Shown here piece by piece: positions 8,997 to 22,741 of a stretch of 64,000 nt of DNA; the first letter of the stretch is position 1; every line of letters starts with the position of its first letter. The DNA lies in contig JADBKE010000010.1 of assembly GCA_014896535.1 (NCBI GenBank), positions 1 through 64,000 on the forward strand, read 5' to 3'. The notes under the pieces are model-generated. The model was not told the origin of the DNA, made no database searches, and saw only the letters and a program-made list of their open reading frames with translations. This DNA comes from Candidatus Fermentithermobacillaceae bacterium (GTDB lineage: Bacteria > Bacillota > Sulfobacillia > Fermentithermobacillales > DUSS01). Position numbers and translations under genes: made by a program.

Positions 8997-10340
8997 ATGG
9001 ACGATGACGCAATTGCTATGATGTCGAACCCTGCAACGACGAATGGCAATGTTCCAAAAGGGCCGACCGTCTTCTTCAAGACGTTCGGATGCCGGCAGAA
9101 TCAGTACGACACCGACTACCTCAAGGAGCTGTTCCGGCGCCGGGGGTACCGCGTGGTTGAAGAAGGTCCTGCCGACATCGTCGTGGTCAACACTTGCGCC
9201 GTGACCGGACGCAGCGCGGCCAAAGCCCGGCAAGCGATCCGGGCCTTCGCCCGACAGGGCGCAAAAATTGTGGTCACCGGCTGCTATTCTCAGATCGACC
9301 CGGACCAGGTGGCCGATCTCCCCGGGGTTGTGGCGGTCTCGGGTGTTAGAGGCAAGGGCCTCGCTCTGGAAGCTCTGGAGGAAGCTCTGAGGGACGAACC
9401 CGGTCGGGCGGTTGTCAAAGTCCAGCCCCACGAAAAAACCGAGGTTTTCGAAGAAGCTTTTGTTGAACACCCCACCCTGACCCGTGCCTATCTCAAAGTG
9501 CAGGAAGGGTGCGACGATTACTGCACCTACTGCATAGTGCCGTTCGCCCGTGGACCCTCGCGTTCAAGGCCCCTCGAGGAAGTATTAAAGGAAGCGGAAA
9601 GGCTGATCAGGATGGGCAAAAAAGAACTCGTGCTGACCGGGACTCATTTGGGACTCTACGGACCGCCGCCCCTTTCGACCCTAGTCAAGGAAATCTGCCG
9701 CATACCCGGCCTCGTGAGACTCAGGCTGAGTTCTCTCGAGCCCCATGACGTCGACGAGGAGCTTTTGGACTGTCTCAGGATGCCTCAGGTGTGCCATCAT
9801 TTGCACCTGCCCCTTCAAAGCGGCAGCGACAGGATACTGAAGCTCATGGGCAGAAGGTATACTCTCGCGTCGTTTGCGAGGATCGCCGAGATGGCCCGGA
9901 AGATCGCTCCGGACCTCGGACTCGGGACCGACATCATCGTGGGCTTTCCGGGGGAGACGGACCGGGACTTCCAGGACACCCTCCGGGCGCTGGTGGACAT
10001 CGGTTTTTCCCGGGTTCACGCCTTCCGTTATTCCGCGCGGCCCGGGACCCGTGCGGCGGCCCTGCCCGGAAAGGTGCCGGAGAAGGAGAAGTCCGCCAGG
10101 CTTAAAGAAGTCCTCAAGGTCGCACGGGAACTGTCGCTGGATTTCCATCGTAGGTATGTACGAGTGCCCGTTGAGGTCCTGGTGGAGGAAGAGCCCGACA
10201 GGGGGATGCTGACCGGGGTCACCCGGTCTTACGTGAGGTGCTGGTTTCACGGCCAACCGGATTGGGTCGGAGAGATCAGGGAGATCGTCCCTACGAAAGC
10301 GACTTCTCAGGGACTCATCGCAGCCAAGAAAGACGCATAA
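8997..10340 (+). CDS. mtaB: tRNA (N6-threonylcarbamoyladenosine(37)-C2)-methylthiotransferase MtaB
   Basis: This radical-SAM enzyme converts t6A37 to ms2t6A in tRNAs reading ANN codons. The 447-aa protein has the N-terminal UPF0004 domain (TFGCRQNQYDTD, VVNTCAVTG, VTGCYSQ: three Cys for one [4Fe-4S] cluster), the radical-SAM CDDYCTYC motif (near residue 176), HLPLQSGSD, TDIIVGFPGETD, and a C-terminal TRAM region (VEVLVEE). The CRQNQYDT signature and length fit MtaB rather than MiaB or RimO. It follows rsmE in many Firmicutes heat-shock regions; here copA lies between them. Confidence 0.92.
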   Translation: MDDDAIAMMSNPATTNGNVPKGPTVFFKTFGCRQNQYDTDYLKELFRRRGYRVVEEGPADIVVVNTCAVTGRSAAKARQAIRAFARQGAKIVVTGCYSQIDPDQVADLPGVVAVSGVRGKGLALEALEEALRDEPGRAVVKVQPHEKTEVFEEAFVEHPTLTRAYLKVQEGCDDYCTYCIVPFARGPSRSRPLEEVLKEAERLIRMGKKELVLTGTHLGLYGPPPLSTLVKEICRIPGLVRLRLSSLEPHDVDEELLDCLRMPQVCHHLHLPLQSGSDRILKLMGRRYTLASFARIAEMARKIAPDLGLGTDIIVGFPGETDRDFQDTLRALVDIGFSRVHAFRYSARPGTRAAALPGKVPEKEKSARLKEVLKVARELSLDFHRRYVRVPVEVLVEEEPDRGMLTGVTRSYVRCWFHGQPDWVGEIREIVPTKATSQGLIAAKKDA

Positions 10341-10386
10341 GTTCCATGAAACAGCGCTGGACCGAAATGTGAGGGGATCGGGAACG

Positions 10387-11538
10387 ATGATGGCAACTAC
10401 TAGTAGCAATGGGGGAATTAGACTCGGCATCATATTCGGGGGCCGGTCCGGCGAACACGAGATCTCGGTGATTTCCGCCCGGTCGGTGGCTTCGGCGGCG
10501 GTAGCGAAGGGATTCGAAATCGTGGGGATAGGTATAACCCGGGAAGGAAGATGGGTGTATATCCCCAACGCGCTGGAGTTTCTTTCCTCCGGTAAGACCG
10601 AAGTGACCCCGGACTGCGGACGTTACTGCTGCCTCGTCCCGGACGGTTCGCGCAGAGGTCTGTGGGTGGAGGAAAACTCGGGTTTCCGGCGCGTGCCGGT
10701 GGATGTCGTCTTTCCCGTGTTGCACGGCGTGTACGGAGAAGACGGCACGATCCAGGGCTACCTTGAGATTTGCGACATCCCGTATGTGGGTGCCCCTACG
10801 CTGGCGTCCGCGATTTGCATGGACAAGGATGTCACCAAGCGCATCCTTCGCGAAGCGGGTATACCTTGCCTGCCGGCCAAGGTCGTGCGGAGATGCTCCT
10901 GGGAGCGATCCAGGGATGCAGTTCTTCGCTCTCTCCTCGACTCCGTCGATTTCCCCTGTTTTGTGAAGCCCTCCGGGTCGGGCTCGAGTCTGGGAACCAC
11001 CAAAGTGAAGAAGCCGGACGAACTGCCGTCGGCGCTCGACAAGGCGCTACTTTACGACTGGAAAGCATTGGTAGAACCTGCTGTCACCGGAGCCCTGGAA
11101 ATCGAGTGCAGCGTGCTGGGGAACGACGAACCCGAGGTGTCGGTACCCGGTCAAATCGTACCTGCCCGGGAGTTTTACGATTACGAAGCCAAGTACGTGG
11201 ATCCCCGCACGAAGCTTCTCATCCCCGCCCAACTCGACGAAGCTACTGCCAGCAAGGTGCGGGAGATGGCGCGCCGCGCGTTTGTGGCTACCGAGTGTCA
11301 GGGAATGGCCAGGGTTGATTTCTTCGTCCTGCCCGCCACCGGCGAAATTTACGTCAACGAGCTCAATACCATTCCCGGTTTCACGTCGGTGAGCATGTAC
11401 CCTAAACTGTGGGAAGCTTCCGGGCTCCCCTATCCGGACCTCATCGGTAAACTCGTCGAGCTCGCCCTCCAGCGGCAGAAAAACTCCTGGAGACACGTCC
11501 TGCCCGTCGCCGGGGAAATATCCCGCCAAGTTGATTGA
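10387..11538 (+). CDS. ddl: D-alanine--D-alanine ligase
   Basis: This ATP-grasp enzyme joins two D-Ala for peptidoglycan precursor synthesis. The 383-aa product has IFGGRSGEHEIS, VFPVLHGVYGEDGTIQG, the Lys-containing PCFVKPSGSGSS, the omega-loop EFYDYEAKY whose Tyr favours D-Ala over D-lactate as second substrate, and NELNTIPGFTSVSMYPKL. This supports ordinary Ddl, not a Van-type ligase. The ATG at 10387 is preferred because GAGGGG lies upstream; an adjacent ATG at 10390 and an in-frame GTG at 10369 are alternatives. Confidence 0.94.
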   Translation: MMATTSSNGGIRLGIIFGGRSGEHEISVISARSVASAAVAKGFEIVGIGITREGRWVYIPNALEFLSSGKTEVTPDCGRYCCLVPDGSRRGLWVEENSGFRRVPVDVVFPVLHGVYGEDGTIQGYLEICDIPYVGAPTLASAICMDKDVTKRILREAGIPCLPAKVVRRCSWERSRDAVLRSLLDSVDFPCFVKPSGSGSSLGTTKVKKPDELPSALDKALLYDWKALVEPAVTGALEIECSVLGNDEPEVSVPGQIVPAREFYDYEAKYVDPRTKLLIPAQLDEATASKVREMARRAFVATECQGMARVDFFVLPATGEIYVNELNTIPGFTSVSMYPKLWEASGLPYPDLIGKLVELALQRQKNSWRHVLPVAGEISRQVD

Positions 11539-11691
11539 CCGAAACGTCTCACGACAGAAGGAGCGTCAAGCGGAAGCGCACCATGAGCTTTTCCGCAAGG
11601 AAGATGCTGAACTGGGTGGGACGGAGGTGTTGACTTCGCCGGCGTTTCCTTGAGACACTGTTCGAGATGGCGAGTGTTGGAGGCAGACTAT

Positions 11692-15862
<4,171 letters not shown>

Positions 15863-16066
15863 AAGCCTTGCTCGGGGCCGTGCCGGCTGGAGCGGAGGTT
15901 CGGGTGAGTCCGGACGCGGGTGTGTACGGTAAAGAGGGCCGTCTGGTCCTACGGTTAGTGCGGTGCACCCCGCAGGTCGGTTTCCGGGGCGCCGGGCGAC
16001 GACGAAATCGCAGTTCCGCCCGGGAGGAAGTGCGCTGAAGCGAAAGAGTGCATGGAGGGAGTAGTG

Positions 16067-16444
16067 GTGCCTTTGAACGCAGGCGTCGGGGATGGGGGTA
16101 AACGCGTGCCGAAGATCGACGTGAGGCACGTCGCCCGCCTTGCCATGCTGGAACTCGAGGACGGCGAGGCCGAAAAGATGCAAAGGGAGCTTCAATCCAT
16201 CCTGGCACACATGGAGGAACTTTTCGGTCTGGACGTGGACGGCGTGCAGCCGTCTTTCGGGTCGTTCGACGAGGCCGAACTGAGGCTTTTCGCCGACGAG
16301 GTTCGTGCGGGTCTTTCCAGGGACGAGTTCCTCCGGGGCGTTCCGGCAGTAAAGGACGGCTACGTCATGGTGCCCAGGACCGGTCAGGAGCAGAGACTCC
16401 CTCGAGAAAACGAGGCTGATGGGGAGTGGCGGGCAAGAAGATGA
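16067..16444 (+). CDS. gatC: Asp/Glu-tRNA(Asn/Gln) amidotransferase subunit C
   Basis: GatC holds GatA and GatB together in the complex that amidates mis-charged Glu-tRNA(Gln) or Asp-tRNA(Asn). The family core is DVRHVARLAMLEL, then a Pro-containing mid-region and RDEFLRGVPAVKDGYVMVPR. The start is uncertain: GTG 16067 has GGAGGG seven bases upstream, ATG 16052 would extend it, and GTG 16106 (after GGGGGT) would give the most typical N-terminus. It overlaps gatA by 4 bp (ATGA). Confidence 0.92.
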   Translation: MPLNAGVGDGGKRVPKIDVRHVARLAMLELEDGEAEKMQRELQSILAHMEELFGLDVDGVQPSFGSFDEAELRLFADEVRAGLSRDEFLRGVPAVKDGYVMVPRTGQEQRLPRENEADGEWRARR

Positions 16445-18027
16445 GCGGTGGCGCGTTGTGGAATATGAAAGCCTCGGCCCTTCTGGAACTGATGATGGCC
16501 GGCGAAGTATCGGCGACAGAAGTGGTTGAGGCATTTCTCGACCGTATCTCCGAGGTGGAACCGAAGGTCGGTGCGTTCCTCGAAGTGATGCGGGACGAAG
16601 GGCTTGCCCAAGCTCGGCGCATAGACGAGTTGCGGCAATCGGGGGAGTATCCCGGGCTGCTAGGAGGCCTTCCCGTTGCGGTGAAGGATAACATTTGCGT
16701 GGCGGGTACCAGGTGTACGTGCGGGTCCAAGATGCTCGCCAACTGGGTTGCGCCTTACGATGCCACGGTGGTCAAAGCGCTCAAGGCGCAGGGCGCGATC
16801 ATCATCGGCAAGACCAACATGGACGAGTTTGCCATGGGCTCGTCCACGGAAAACTCTGCCCTGGGTCTGACGCGCAACCCGTGGGACCTGAGAAGGGTGC
16901 CCGGCGGCTCCAGCGGCGGGTCGGCCGCCGCCGTCGCTGCAGGCCAGGTTCCCCTGGCTCTCGGGTCCGACACTGGCGGTTCCGTAAGGCAACCTGCGGC
17001 TTTTACGGGCATCACCGGTCTCAAACCTACTTACGGTCGGGTGTCCCGTTACGGCCTGGTAGCTTTCGCGTCGTCCTTAGACCAAATAGGCCCGCTCGCA
17101 GCCGATGTGAGAGACGTGTGCCTCTTGATGGACGCGATCTCGGGCTTTGACGAACGGGACTCCACCTCGGACAACCGCCCGGTGCCGTCTTATACTCGGG
17201 CTCTCTCGAAAAGCGCGAAAGGGCTCAAAGCGGGAGTACCTAGAGAATGCTTGACCCAGGGTGTATCTCGGGGGGTAAAGGAGTGTTTCGAACGCGCCCT
17301 GGAGGTTATGGAGGACCTGGGCGTCGAGATCGAAGAGACCTCCCTTCCCATGATACGCTACGCCCTGGATTGCTACTACATAATCGCCCCAGCCGAAGCT
17401 TCCTCCAACCTCTCCAGATTCGACGGCGTTCGGTACGGCCTGAGGGCGGAGGCGAACGGTCTCGAGGAAATGTACGTGCGGACCAGGCGAAACTTCGGCC
17501 CGGAGGTCAGACGAAGGATCATGCTGGGGACATTCGTCCTGAGTGCAGGGTACTACGATGCCTACTATTTGAGGGCCGCCAAAGTTCGGACGCTGATCCG
17601 AAGGGATTTTAAGAGAGCGTTCGAAGAGTTTGACATTCTACTTTCGCCCACGACTCCCACCACCGCCTTCCTTCTTGGGGAGCGGACCCAGGACCCGTTG
17701 TCCATGTACATGGCGGATGTCCTGACGGTTCCCGCAAATCTGGCGGGACTCCCCGCTCTTTCCGTCCCGTGCGGGTTCGAGGAGGATTCGAACTCTGGTG
17801 AGGACGGCGATGGGGATTCCGGGAGGCGTCTTCCCGTCGGGCTTCAAATCACCGGTCGGCCTTTCGATGAGGAAACCGTCCTTTGCGCAGGGCACGCCTT
17901 TTACCAGGCGGTTGCTCCCGCAGTGGAGGCGGAGCTTGCCCGCATGAGAAAAGATCTCGGCAAGGAAAGCTGCGGTTCAGCGTGTCCGCAGGCGCAAAGT
18001 CCGAAAGGGTCGGCCTGGAAGGAGTGA
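16441..18027 (+). CDS. gatA: Asp/Glu-tRNA(Asn/Gln) amidotransferase subunit A
   Basis: GatA is the glutaminase subunit, an amidase-signature enzyme. The 528-aa protein has the Lys of LPVAVKDN and the Ser-rich catalytic region [17 protein letters not shown]...[12 protein letters not shown], giving the Ser-cisSer-Lys triad, plus [26 protein letters not shown]. The ATG at 16441 overlaps the gatC stop as ATGA; a GTG at 16426 is possible. The C-terminus carries an acidic insert ([12 protein letters not shown]) before [11 protein letters not shown], and a polar tail. Confidence 0.96.
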   Translation: MSGGALWNMKASALLELMMAGEVSATEVVEAFLDRISEVEPKVGAFLEVMRDEGLAQARRIDELRQSGEYPGLLGGLPVAVKDNICVAGTRCTCGSKMLANWVAPYDATVVKALKAQGAIIIGKTNMDEFAMGSSTENSALGLTRNPWDLRRVPGGSSGGSAAAVAAGQVPLALGSDTGGSVRQPAAFTGITGLKPTYGRVSRYGLVAFASSLDQIGPLAADVRDVCLLMDAISGFDERDSTSDNRPVPSYTRALSKSAKGLKAGVPRECLTQGVSRGVKECFERALEVMEDLGVEIEETSLPMIRYALDCYYIIAPAEASSNLSRFDGVRYGLRAEANGLEEMYVRTRRNFGPEVRRRIMLGTFVLSAGYYDAYYLRAAKVRTLIRRDFKRAFEEFDILLSPTTPTTAFLLGERTQDPLSMYMADVLTVPANLAGLPALSVPCGFEEDSNSGEDGDGDSGRRLPVGLQITGRPFDEETVLCAGHAFYQAVAPAVEAELARMRKDLGKESCGSACPQAQSPKGSAWKE

Positions 18028-18032
18028 GGCTC

Positions 18033-19508
18033 GTGTCGGAAAAGGAAGCTGCCGGAGGGCGTCTGGCCCGAGAAGATCTCGAACTCGTCGTGGGTCTTGA
18101 AGTGCACGCCGAGCTTTTGACCAGGTCCAAGATGTTTTGCCGGTGCTCGACGAGGTTCGGCGATCCTCCCAACACGAACGTCTGTCCCGTGTGCCTCGGC
18201 CTTCCCGGAGCCCTTCCCGTGGTCAACCGGGAGGCGGTCCGGCTTGCCGTCATCGCGGCCCTTGCCCTGAATTGCCGCGTGAATTTACGCTCGAGGTTTG
18301 CCCGGAAGAACTACTTTTATCCCGACCTGCCCAAAGGATACCAGATATCTCAGTATGACGAGCCCCTCGCAGTGAACGGTTGCGTTATGATTCCGGGTCC
18401 TCCTCCAAAGAAAATCCGCATCAGACGGCTGCATCTGGAAGAAGATGCCGGAAAATCGATCCACGAAGGAGACGATGTTACGCGGGCAGCTTACTCGCTG
18501 CTGGATTTCAACAGATGCGGGGCGCCTCTTATAGAAATAGTCTCGGAGCCGGATATCTCTTCTCCCGAGGAGGCCAGGCAGTATCTGGAGGAGCTCAGGC
18601 GGATCCTGGAGTTTACGGGCGTGTCCGACGTCAAAATGGAGGAGGGGTCCATGAGAGTGGACTCCAATGTTTCCCTTCGCCGATTGGGGCAGGAGCAGCC
18701 GGGAGCATTGGTAGAGGTCAAGAACCTGAATTCCTTCCGGGCGGTGGTTCGAGCCCTTGCTTACGAGAAGGACAGGCAGTCGCGGATTTTAACCGCAGGA
18801 GGTACGGTGCGCAGGGAAACGAGGGGCTGGGACGAATCTTTGGAGATCACGGTACCCCTCAGGCTGAAGGAAACGTCCGAAGATTACCGGTATTTCCCCG
18901 ACCCAGACCTGCCTCCTCTGATCCTGAGCGAGGAGTGGCTGGAAAGCGTCAAACGGGAAATGCCGCCTCTGCCTGAGGAAAAGAAGAGATACTATGTGGA
19001 CGTCCTCGGTATACCGGCTTACGACGCCAGTATTCTGACCTCTTCCAGAAAGCTTTCCAGGTTCTTTGATGAATGTGTCTCCCGAGGCGCAGATCCTAAG
19101 GCTATCTCCAACTGGATCTTGTCGGAGCTCCTGGGTTACATGAATTCCCGCGGGTTGGGACCGGATGCGATACCTACGAGTCCCGAGTTCCTGGTCAAGC
19201 TCATACGGCTCATCGACATAGGAGTGATAAGCGGCAGGATCGCCAAAGACATCCTGGTCAAGATGTGCGAGACTGGCCGCGACCCCGAGGAAATCGTCCG
19301 CGAAGAAGGGCTTCAACAGGTCACGGACCGAGCTTTTCTGGAGCACGTGGTCGACGAGGTCATCGCCGAGAACCTCTCTGCGGTCGAGGCGATCAAGAAA
19401 GGGAGAAGCAAGGCGATGGGGTTTCTCGTGGGACAGGTGATGAAGAAAACGGGCGGTAAAGCCAACCCGGAGCTCGTTAACATAATCATTAAGTCTAAAC
19501 TAGAATAG
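18033..19508 (+). CDS. gatB: Asp/Glu-tRNA(Asn/Gln) amidotransferase subunit B
   Basis: GatB binds the mis-charged tRNA and activates and amidates the acyl group. The 491-aa product has [10 protein letters not shown], the zinc-region CRCSTRF...[66 protein letters not shown] and the C-terminal YqeY-like [22 protein letters not shown] 18033 is chosen because GGAAGGAG sits eight bases upstream and the gap from gatA is only 5 bp; the frame stays open upstream inside gatA. Confidence 0.96.
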   Translation: MSEKEAAGGRLAREDLELVVGLEVHAELLTRSKMFCRCSTRFGDPPNTNVCPVCLGLPGALPVVNREAVRLAVIAALALNCRVNLRSRFARKNYFYPDLPKGYQISQYDEPLAVNGCVMIPGPPPKKIRIRRLHLEEDAGKSIHEGDDVTRAAYSLLDFNRCGAPLIEIVSEPDISSPEEARQYLEELRRILEFTGVSDVKMEEGSMRVDSNVSLRRLGQEQPGALVEVKNLNSFRAVVRALAYEKDRQSRILTAGGTVRRETRGWDESLEITVPLRLKETSEDYRYFPDPDLPPLILSEEWLESVKREMPPLPEEKKRYYVDVLGIPAYDASILTSSRKLSRFFDECVSRGADPKAISNWILSELLGYMNSRGLGPDAIPTSPEFLVKLIRLIDIGVISGRIAKDILVKMCETGRDPEEIVREEGLQQVTDRAFLEHVVDEVIAENLSAVEAIKKGRSKAMGFLVGQVMKKTGGKANPELVNIIIKSKLE

Positions 19509-19544
19509 ATTCACGGTGCATAATGATGGAAAGGGGTCGTCGCC

Positions 19545-20492
19545 GTGGCCGTCATGCCCGAGGGGTACAGAGAGTTCCTCAAGGAACTGGCTCAGACCCT
19601 CAAGGACTCTAAAGTCTTGTGGAACGAGCCGATGTCCCGGCACACGTCGTTTCGAATCGGAGGGCCGGCCGATCTTCTCGTCATTCCCCGCAGTGTCGAG
19701 GATACCGGCCGCGTCTTTGTGGAGTGCAGGCGCAGCGGCGTGCCCTGCTACGTAATGGGCAACGGCACGAACCTGCTGGTGCGGGACGGCGGGATTCGCG
19801 GCGCGGTTCTGAAACTCTCGCCTGACCTGGACGGTATAGTACCGACGGGGGAAACCGTACTCGAGGTCGGTGCGGGGACTCTCCTGTCGGAGCTCCTCGA
19901 CACCGCATGTGAACTGGAACTTTCGGGCCTGGAGTTCGCCGTAGGCATTCCCGGCAGCGTCGGCGGCGCGGTAGCTATGAACGCGGGTGCCTACGATGGG
20001 GAAATCGCTTCCCTGGTGTCACGGGTTAAGGTTCTCGACCAGGAAGGGCGGGTTTTCTGGCTTGACCGGGACGAGCTCTCGTTTTCGTACAGAGAGTCCA
20101 TCTTTCAGCACAGGAACGATTTGCTTGTACTCGGCGCCGAACTCCGTATGGCGAAGGGGAAAAAAGAGAACATCCGACATCAGATGGAAGAGTACGCCCG
20201 AAGGCGTCAAGAAAAGCAGCCGCTCGATTTGCCTTCGGCCGGGAGCGCGTTCCGCAGACCCCCGGGCGGATACGTGGGTCCTCTGGTTGAAAGGGCTGGT
20301 CTAAAAGGGTTTTCGGTTGGTGGAGCTCGAGTGTCCCCCAAACATGCCGGTTTCATCGTCAACACCGGTGGCGCTTCGGCCCGGGATGTGCTGCAACTCA
20401 TGGACGTCATAGTGCGCAGAGTGTACGAGGTGTCCGGGGTAATTCTCCAACCCGAGATAGTGGTTCTGGGGGAAGACGAGTTGCCCCAGTAG
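19545..20492 (+). CDS. murB: UDP-N-acetylenolpyruvoylglucosamine reductase
   Basis: MurB is an FAD enzyme reducing UDP-GlcNAc-enolpyruvate to UDP-MurNAc with NADPH. The 315-aa protein has the FAD-binding NTSF-like stretch (HTSFRIGGPADLLV), MGNGTNLLVRDGGIRG, GLEFAVGIPGSVGGAVAMNAGAY, YRESIF, and the catalytic-Ser region SAGSAFRRPPG with AGLKGFSVGGARVSPKHAGFIVN. This fits the shorter Gram-positive type. GTG 19545 follows GGAAAGGGG; ATG 19554 is an alternative. Confidence 0.95.
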   Translation: MAVMPEGYREFLKELAQTLKDSKVLWNEPMSRHTSFRIGGPADLLVIPRSVEDTGRVFVECRRSGVPCYVMGNGTNLLVRDGGIRGAVLKLSPDLDGIVPTGETVLEVGAGTLLSELLDTACELELSGLEFAVGIPGSVGGAVAMNAGAYDGEIASLVSRVKVLDQEGRVFWLDRDELSFSYRESIFQHRNDLLVLGAELRMAKGKKENIRHQMEEYARRRQEKQPLDLPSAGSAFRRPPGGYVGPLVERAGLKGFSVGGARVSPKHAGFIVNTGGASARDVLQLMDVIVRRVYEVSGVILQPEIVVLGEDELPQ

Positions 20493-20501
20493 CTTCGAAG
20501 T

Positions 20502-20522
20502 CCCAGCGACGAATTCGCTGGG
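20502..20522 (+). terminator. Hairpin after murB
   Basis: CCCAGCGA (20502-20509), 5-nt loop, TCGCTGGG (20515-20522): a perfect 8-bp stem ten bases after murB. Only a short TCTTG follows, so termination efficiency is uncertain. Confidence 0.5.
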
Positions 20523-20619
20523 AGGTCTTGCCATAAGCCTTTGCTGTACTGCCGTCGGGCTGTTCTGGGAGGAGAGCGGATCACCGACGAAGAGATTATG
20601 CGAGTATATTCCCGATCCT

Positions 20620-21996
20620 GTGGAACGTAAAAACGCTGTTACGAGCCTCATCGATGGTTCGCTTTACTCGGTTATGGCGGGTCTCACGACGCCCTTTTGG
20701 GGAGCTTTCGCCGTAAACCTCGGGGCTTCCGACTACCTTCTTGGCCTTTTGACTTCGCTTCCGGCTCTTGCGGGGCTCTTGGCGCAGATCCCCTCGGCTC
20801 TGCTGATAGACAAGTTCGAAAACCGCCTGAAGCCGACGCTGGTCGCATCCATCATCCACCGGACGTTCTTCGTCGCCTTTGCGTTTCTCGCCCTCGTGCC
20901 CGCGCCGGCGGAGATAAAAAGCTGGGCCTTCGTCCTGGCGTTTGCCCTCATGAACATCCCGGCTACCATGGCGGGAATAGCCTGGACAGCTATGATGGGA
21001 GAGATGTTCACGCCCGAGCTCAGGGGAAGGATCTTTGGAGAAAGGAACATGATATGTACCCTGGTTTCACTGGTGTCCACCATGGTAGCAGGAGTTTTCC
21101 TTGACCTTGTGGCGTGGCCTGTGAACTACGCTGTGCTGTACCTGGTATCCTACGGTTTTCTCCTCGGCTCCTGGGTGTACCTGAGAAAACTCGAGGAAAG
21201 GCCGCTGGATCCCAGTGAGAGGAAAAGTGCACCAAGCGGTTTGAACGCGATCAGAGAAACGCTCCGGGACTTGAGGTTCGTGCGGTTTCTCCTGGCGGTG
21301 TTCGTTATACACCTGGGATTTCACTTTCCTGCGACGCTGTGGACCATCCTGTGGGTTAAGGTCATGGGCCTATCCAACACTTGGCTCGGCCTGTTCTCAG
21401 TCGGGTCCGGCGTCGCTTCCTTCTTAGCTTACAAAAAGTGGGGATACTGGAGTGAGAAATGGGGTAATCCTAAGGTGCTCGTCCTCACCGCGGGAGCTCA
21501 CATCCTGTTTCCCGTGGTTTACGCTCACTGGCGTTCTCCCTATGTCTACCTCGGTCTGAACGTGTTGGCGGGTTTCTTCGGAGCGGGATTTGCCCTTTCG
21601 CTGTTCAACGGTTTGCTCGACGTTTCGCCGGGGGCCACCAGGCCGTACTACGTGTCCCTTTTCAACGTCGTGGTGGGACTTTCCAGTTTCGTTTGGCCTG
21701 TGGCGGGAGTATGGTTTTACAAGTCGTTCGGCCTCACTCCAGCCCTGGACCTGAGTTTCGCCATCCGGGTGGTCGCGACGGCCGCCGCCGCTGGCCTTCT
21801 GGGGCTCATGCCATTGGGCCGGCAGGCACGGTGTAATGGGAAGGACTTTTTGAGCCGGCCCGGGGCGTCGGTTGTAAGTCGTTTAGGACGGTGTTGGCGT
21901 AGTTTGTGTTCGCTCAGCTGGCGGAGGTGGGCCGGTTGGGAGGGTCGGGAGGCCTGCACGCCACACAACCGGCCCCGGCTCCGTCGTCGTCTGTGA
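20620..21996 (+). CDS. Major facilitator superfamily transporter
   Basis: This 458-aa integral membrane protein has about 10-12 hydrophobic segments. An MFS loop with LLGLLTSLPALAGLLAQIPSALLIDKFENR in cytoplasmic loop 2-3, and GEMFTPELRGRIFGERN in the middle, fit MFS carriers of unknown substrate. The last 60 residues (from about CNGKDFLSRPG) are not membrane-like but Arg/Trp/Cys-rich and look like frame run-on, so a 3' frameshift or decayed end is possible. The GTG start at 20620 lacks a clear ribosome binding site; no better in-frame start is visible just upstream. Confidence 0.75.
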   Translation: MERKNAVTSLIDGSLYSVMAGLTTPFWGAFAVNLGASDYLLGLLTSLPALAGLLAQIPSALLIDKFENRLKPTLVASIIHRTFFVAFAFLALVPAPAEIKSWAFVLAFALMNIPATMAGIAWTAMMGEMFTPELRGRIFGERNMICTLVSLVSTMVAGVFLDLVAWPVNYAVLYLVSYGFLLGSWVYLRKLEERPLDPSERKSAPSGLNAIRETLRDLRFVRFLLAVFVIHLGFHFPATLWTILWVKVMGLSNTWLGLFSVGSGVASFLAYKKWGYWSEKWGNPKVLVLTAGAHILFPVVYAHWRSPYVYLGLNVLAGFFGAGFALSLFNGLLDVSPGATRPYYVSLFNVVVGLSSFVWPVAGVWFYKSFGLTPALDLSFAIRVVATAAAAGLLGLMPLGRQARCNGKDFLSRPGASVVSRLGRCWRSLCSLSWRRWAGWEGREACTPHNRPRLRRRL

Positions 21997-22056
21997 TCGC
22001 TCAGCGGTGCAAGGGAGGTTAATCTCGGGCATTAGCCTCCTCCGTATTCGGACTTT

Positions 22057-22716
22057 TCAAGGTACGTCTTTCGCTTCGAACACCTTGCTTGCCCGCCACG
22101 TGAGAAGCGCTTCGATACCCAAAGCTAGAGCGATGAGCAAAGCTAGGACGGACCGGAGGTCAGCTCTACCCCCGAACAAAGTCGCGAAATAGCTTGATAG
22201 CTTCGCTTTAGCCGATTCCGGAAATATGAGGGGTAACAGGAACAGAAGAGGCAGCATGGAGACGATAGACTGGGCTCGCTTGTACCCGTGAGAGAAGAAA
22301 AGGAGCAGGAACACTCCATGCATTATGAACACGGCGACCCATGGACTGGTGACAGCTGCCAAAAGAGGGAACGAAGGGTCTAATTCGAGCCAACCGAGAT
22401 ACCGGGAGAGCTCGGCGAGAAGGAGAACGTAGGCCCCCGAACCCAGAGTTACAAGGACCGCGCCGGCGAACTTGCTCCACACGATGGTCGAAGCTGGAAT
22501 AGGAAGGCTCCTGCAAAAGGCGAGCCCTTTGTTGAGTTCCTCGGTGTAGCAACTCGTCGGAAGGTACATGTAGGGTATCATCATGCTCCAGAGAGCGATG
22601 AACGCCACGCCCTGTTCCATGCGGGAAAACAGCAAAGCTGTTAGGCCGCCGAACGCAGCAAACCGGATGAGAGTTTTGGAGTTAATCAAGAGGTCTTTTT
22701 TGATTAGTTCCAACAT
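22057..22716 (-). CDS. ABC-2 type transporter permease (YtrC/D-like)
   Basis: The 219-aa membrane protein starts MLELIKKDLLINS and has about six hydrophobic segments, as in small ABC-2 type permeases partnered with an ATPase and a YtrA-type GntR regulator. The ATG at 22716 is used because AGGGAGG lies eight bases upstream; a TTG six bases further out is in frame. It is the third gene of a minus-strand operon (GntR-ATPase-permease), 25 bp after the ATPase. The substrate is unknown; related operons respond to cell-wall-active compounds. Confidence 0.8.
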   Translation of the reverse strand: MLELIKKDLLINSKTLIRFAAFGGLTALLFSRMEQGVAFIALWSMMIPYMYLPTSCYTEELNKGLAFCRSLPIPASTIVWSKFAGAVLVTLGSGAYVLLLAELSRYLGWLELDPSFPLLAAVTSPWVAVFIMHGVFLLLFFSHGYKRAQSIVSMLPLLFLLPLIFPESAKAKLSSYFATLFGGRADLRSVLALLIALALGIEALLTWRASKVFEAKDVP

Positions 22717-22741
22717 CCCCAAAACCTCCCTAGAAACGTTT

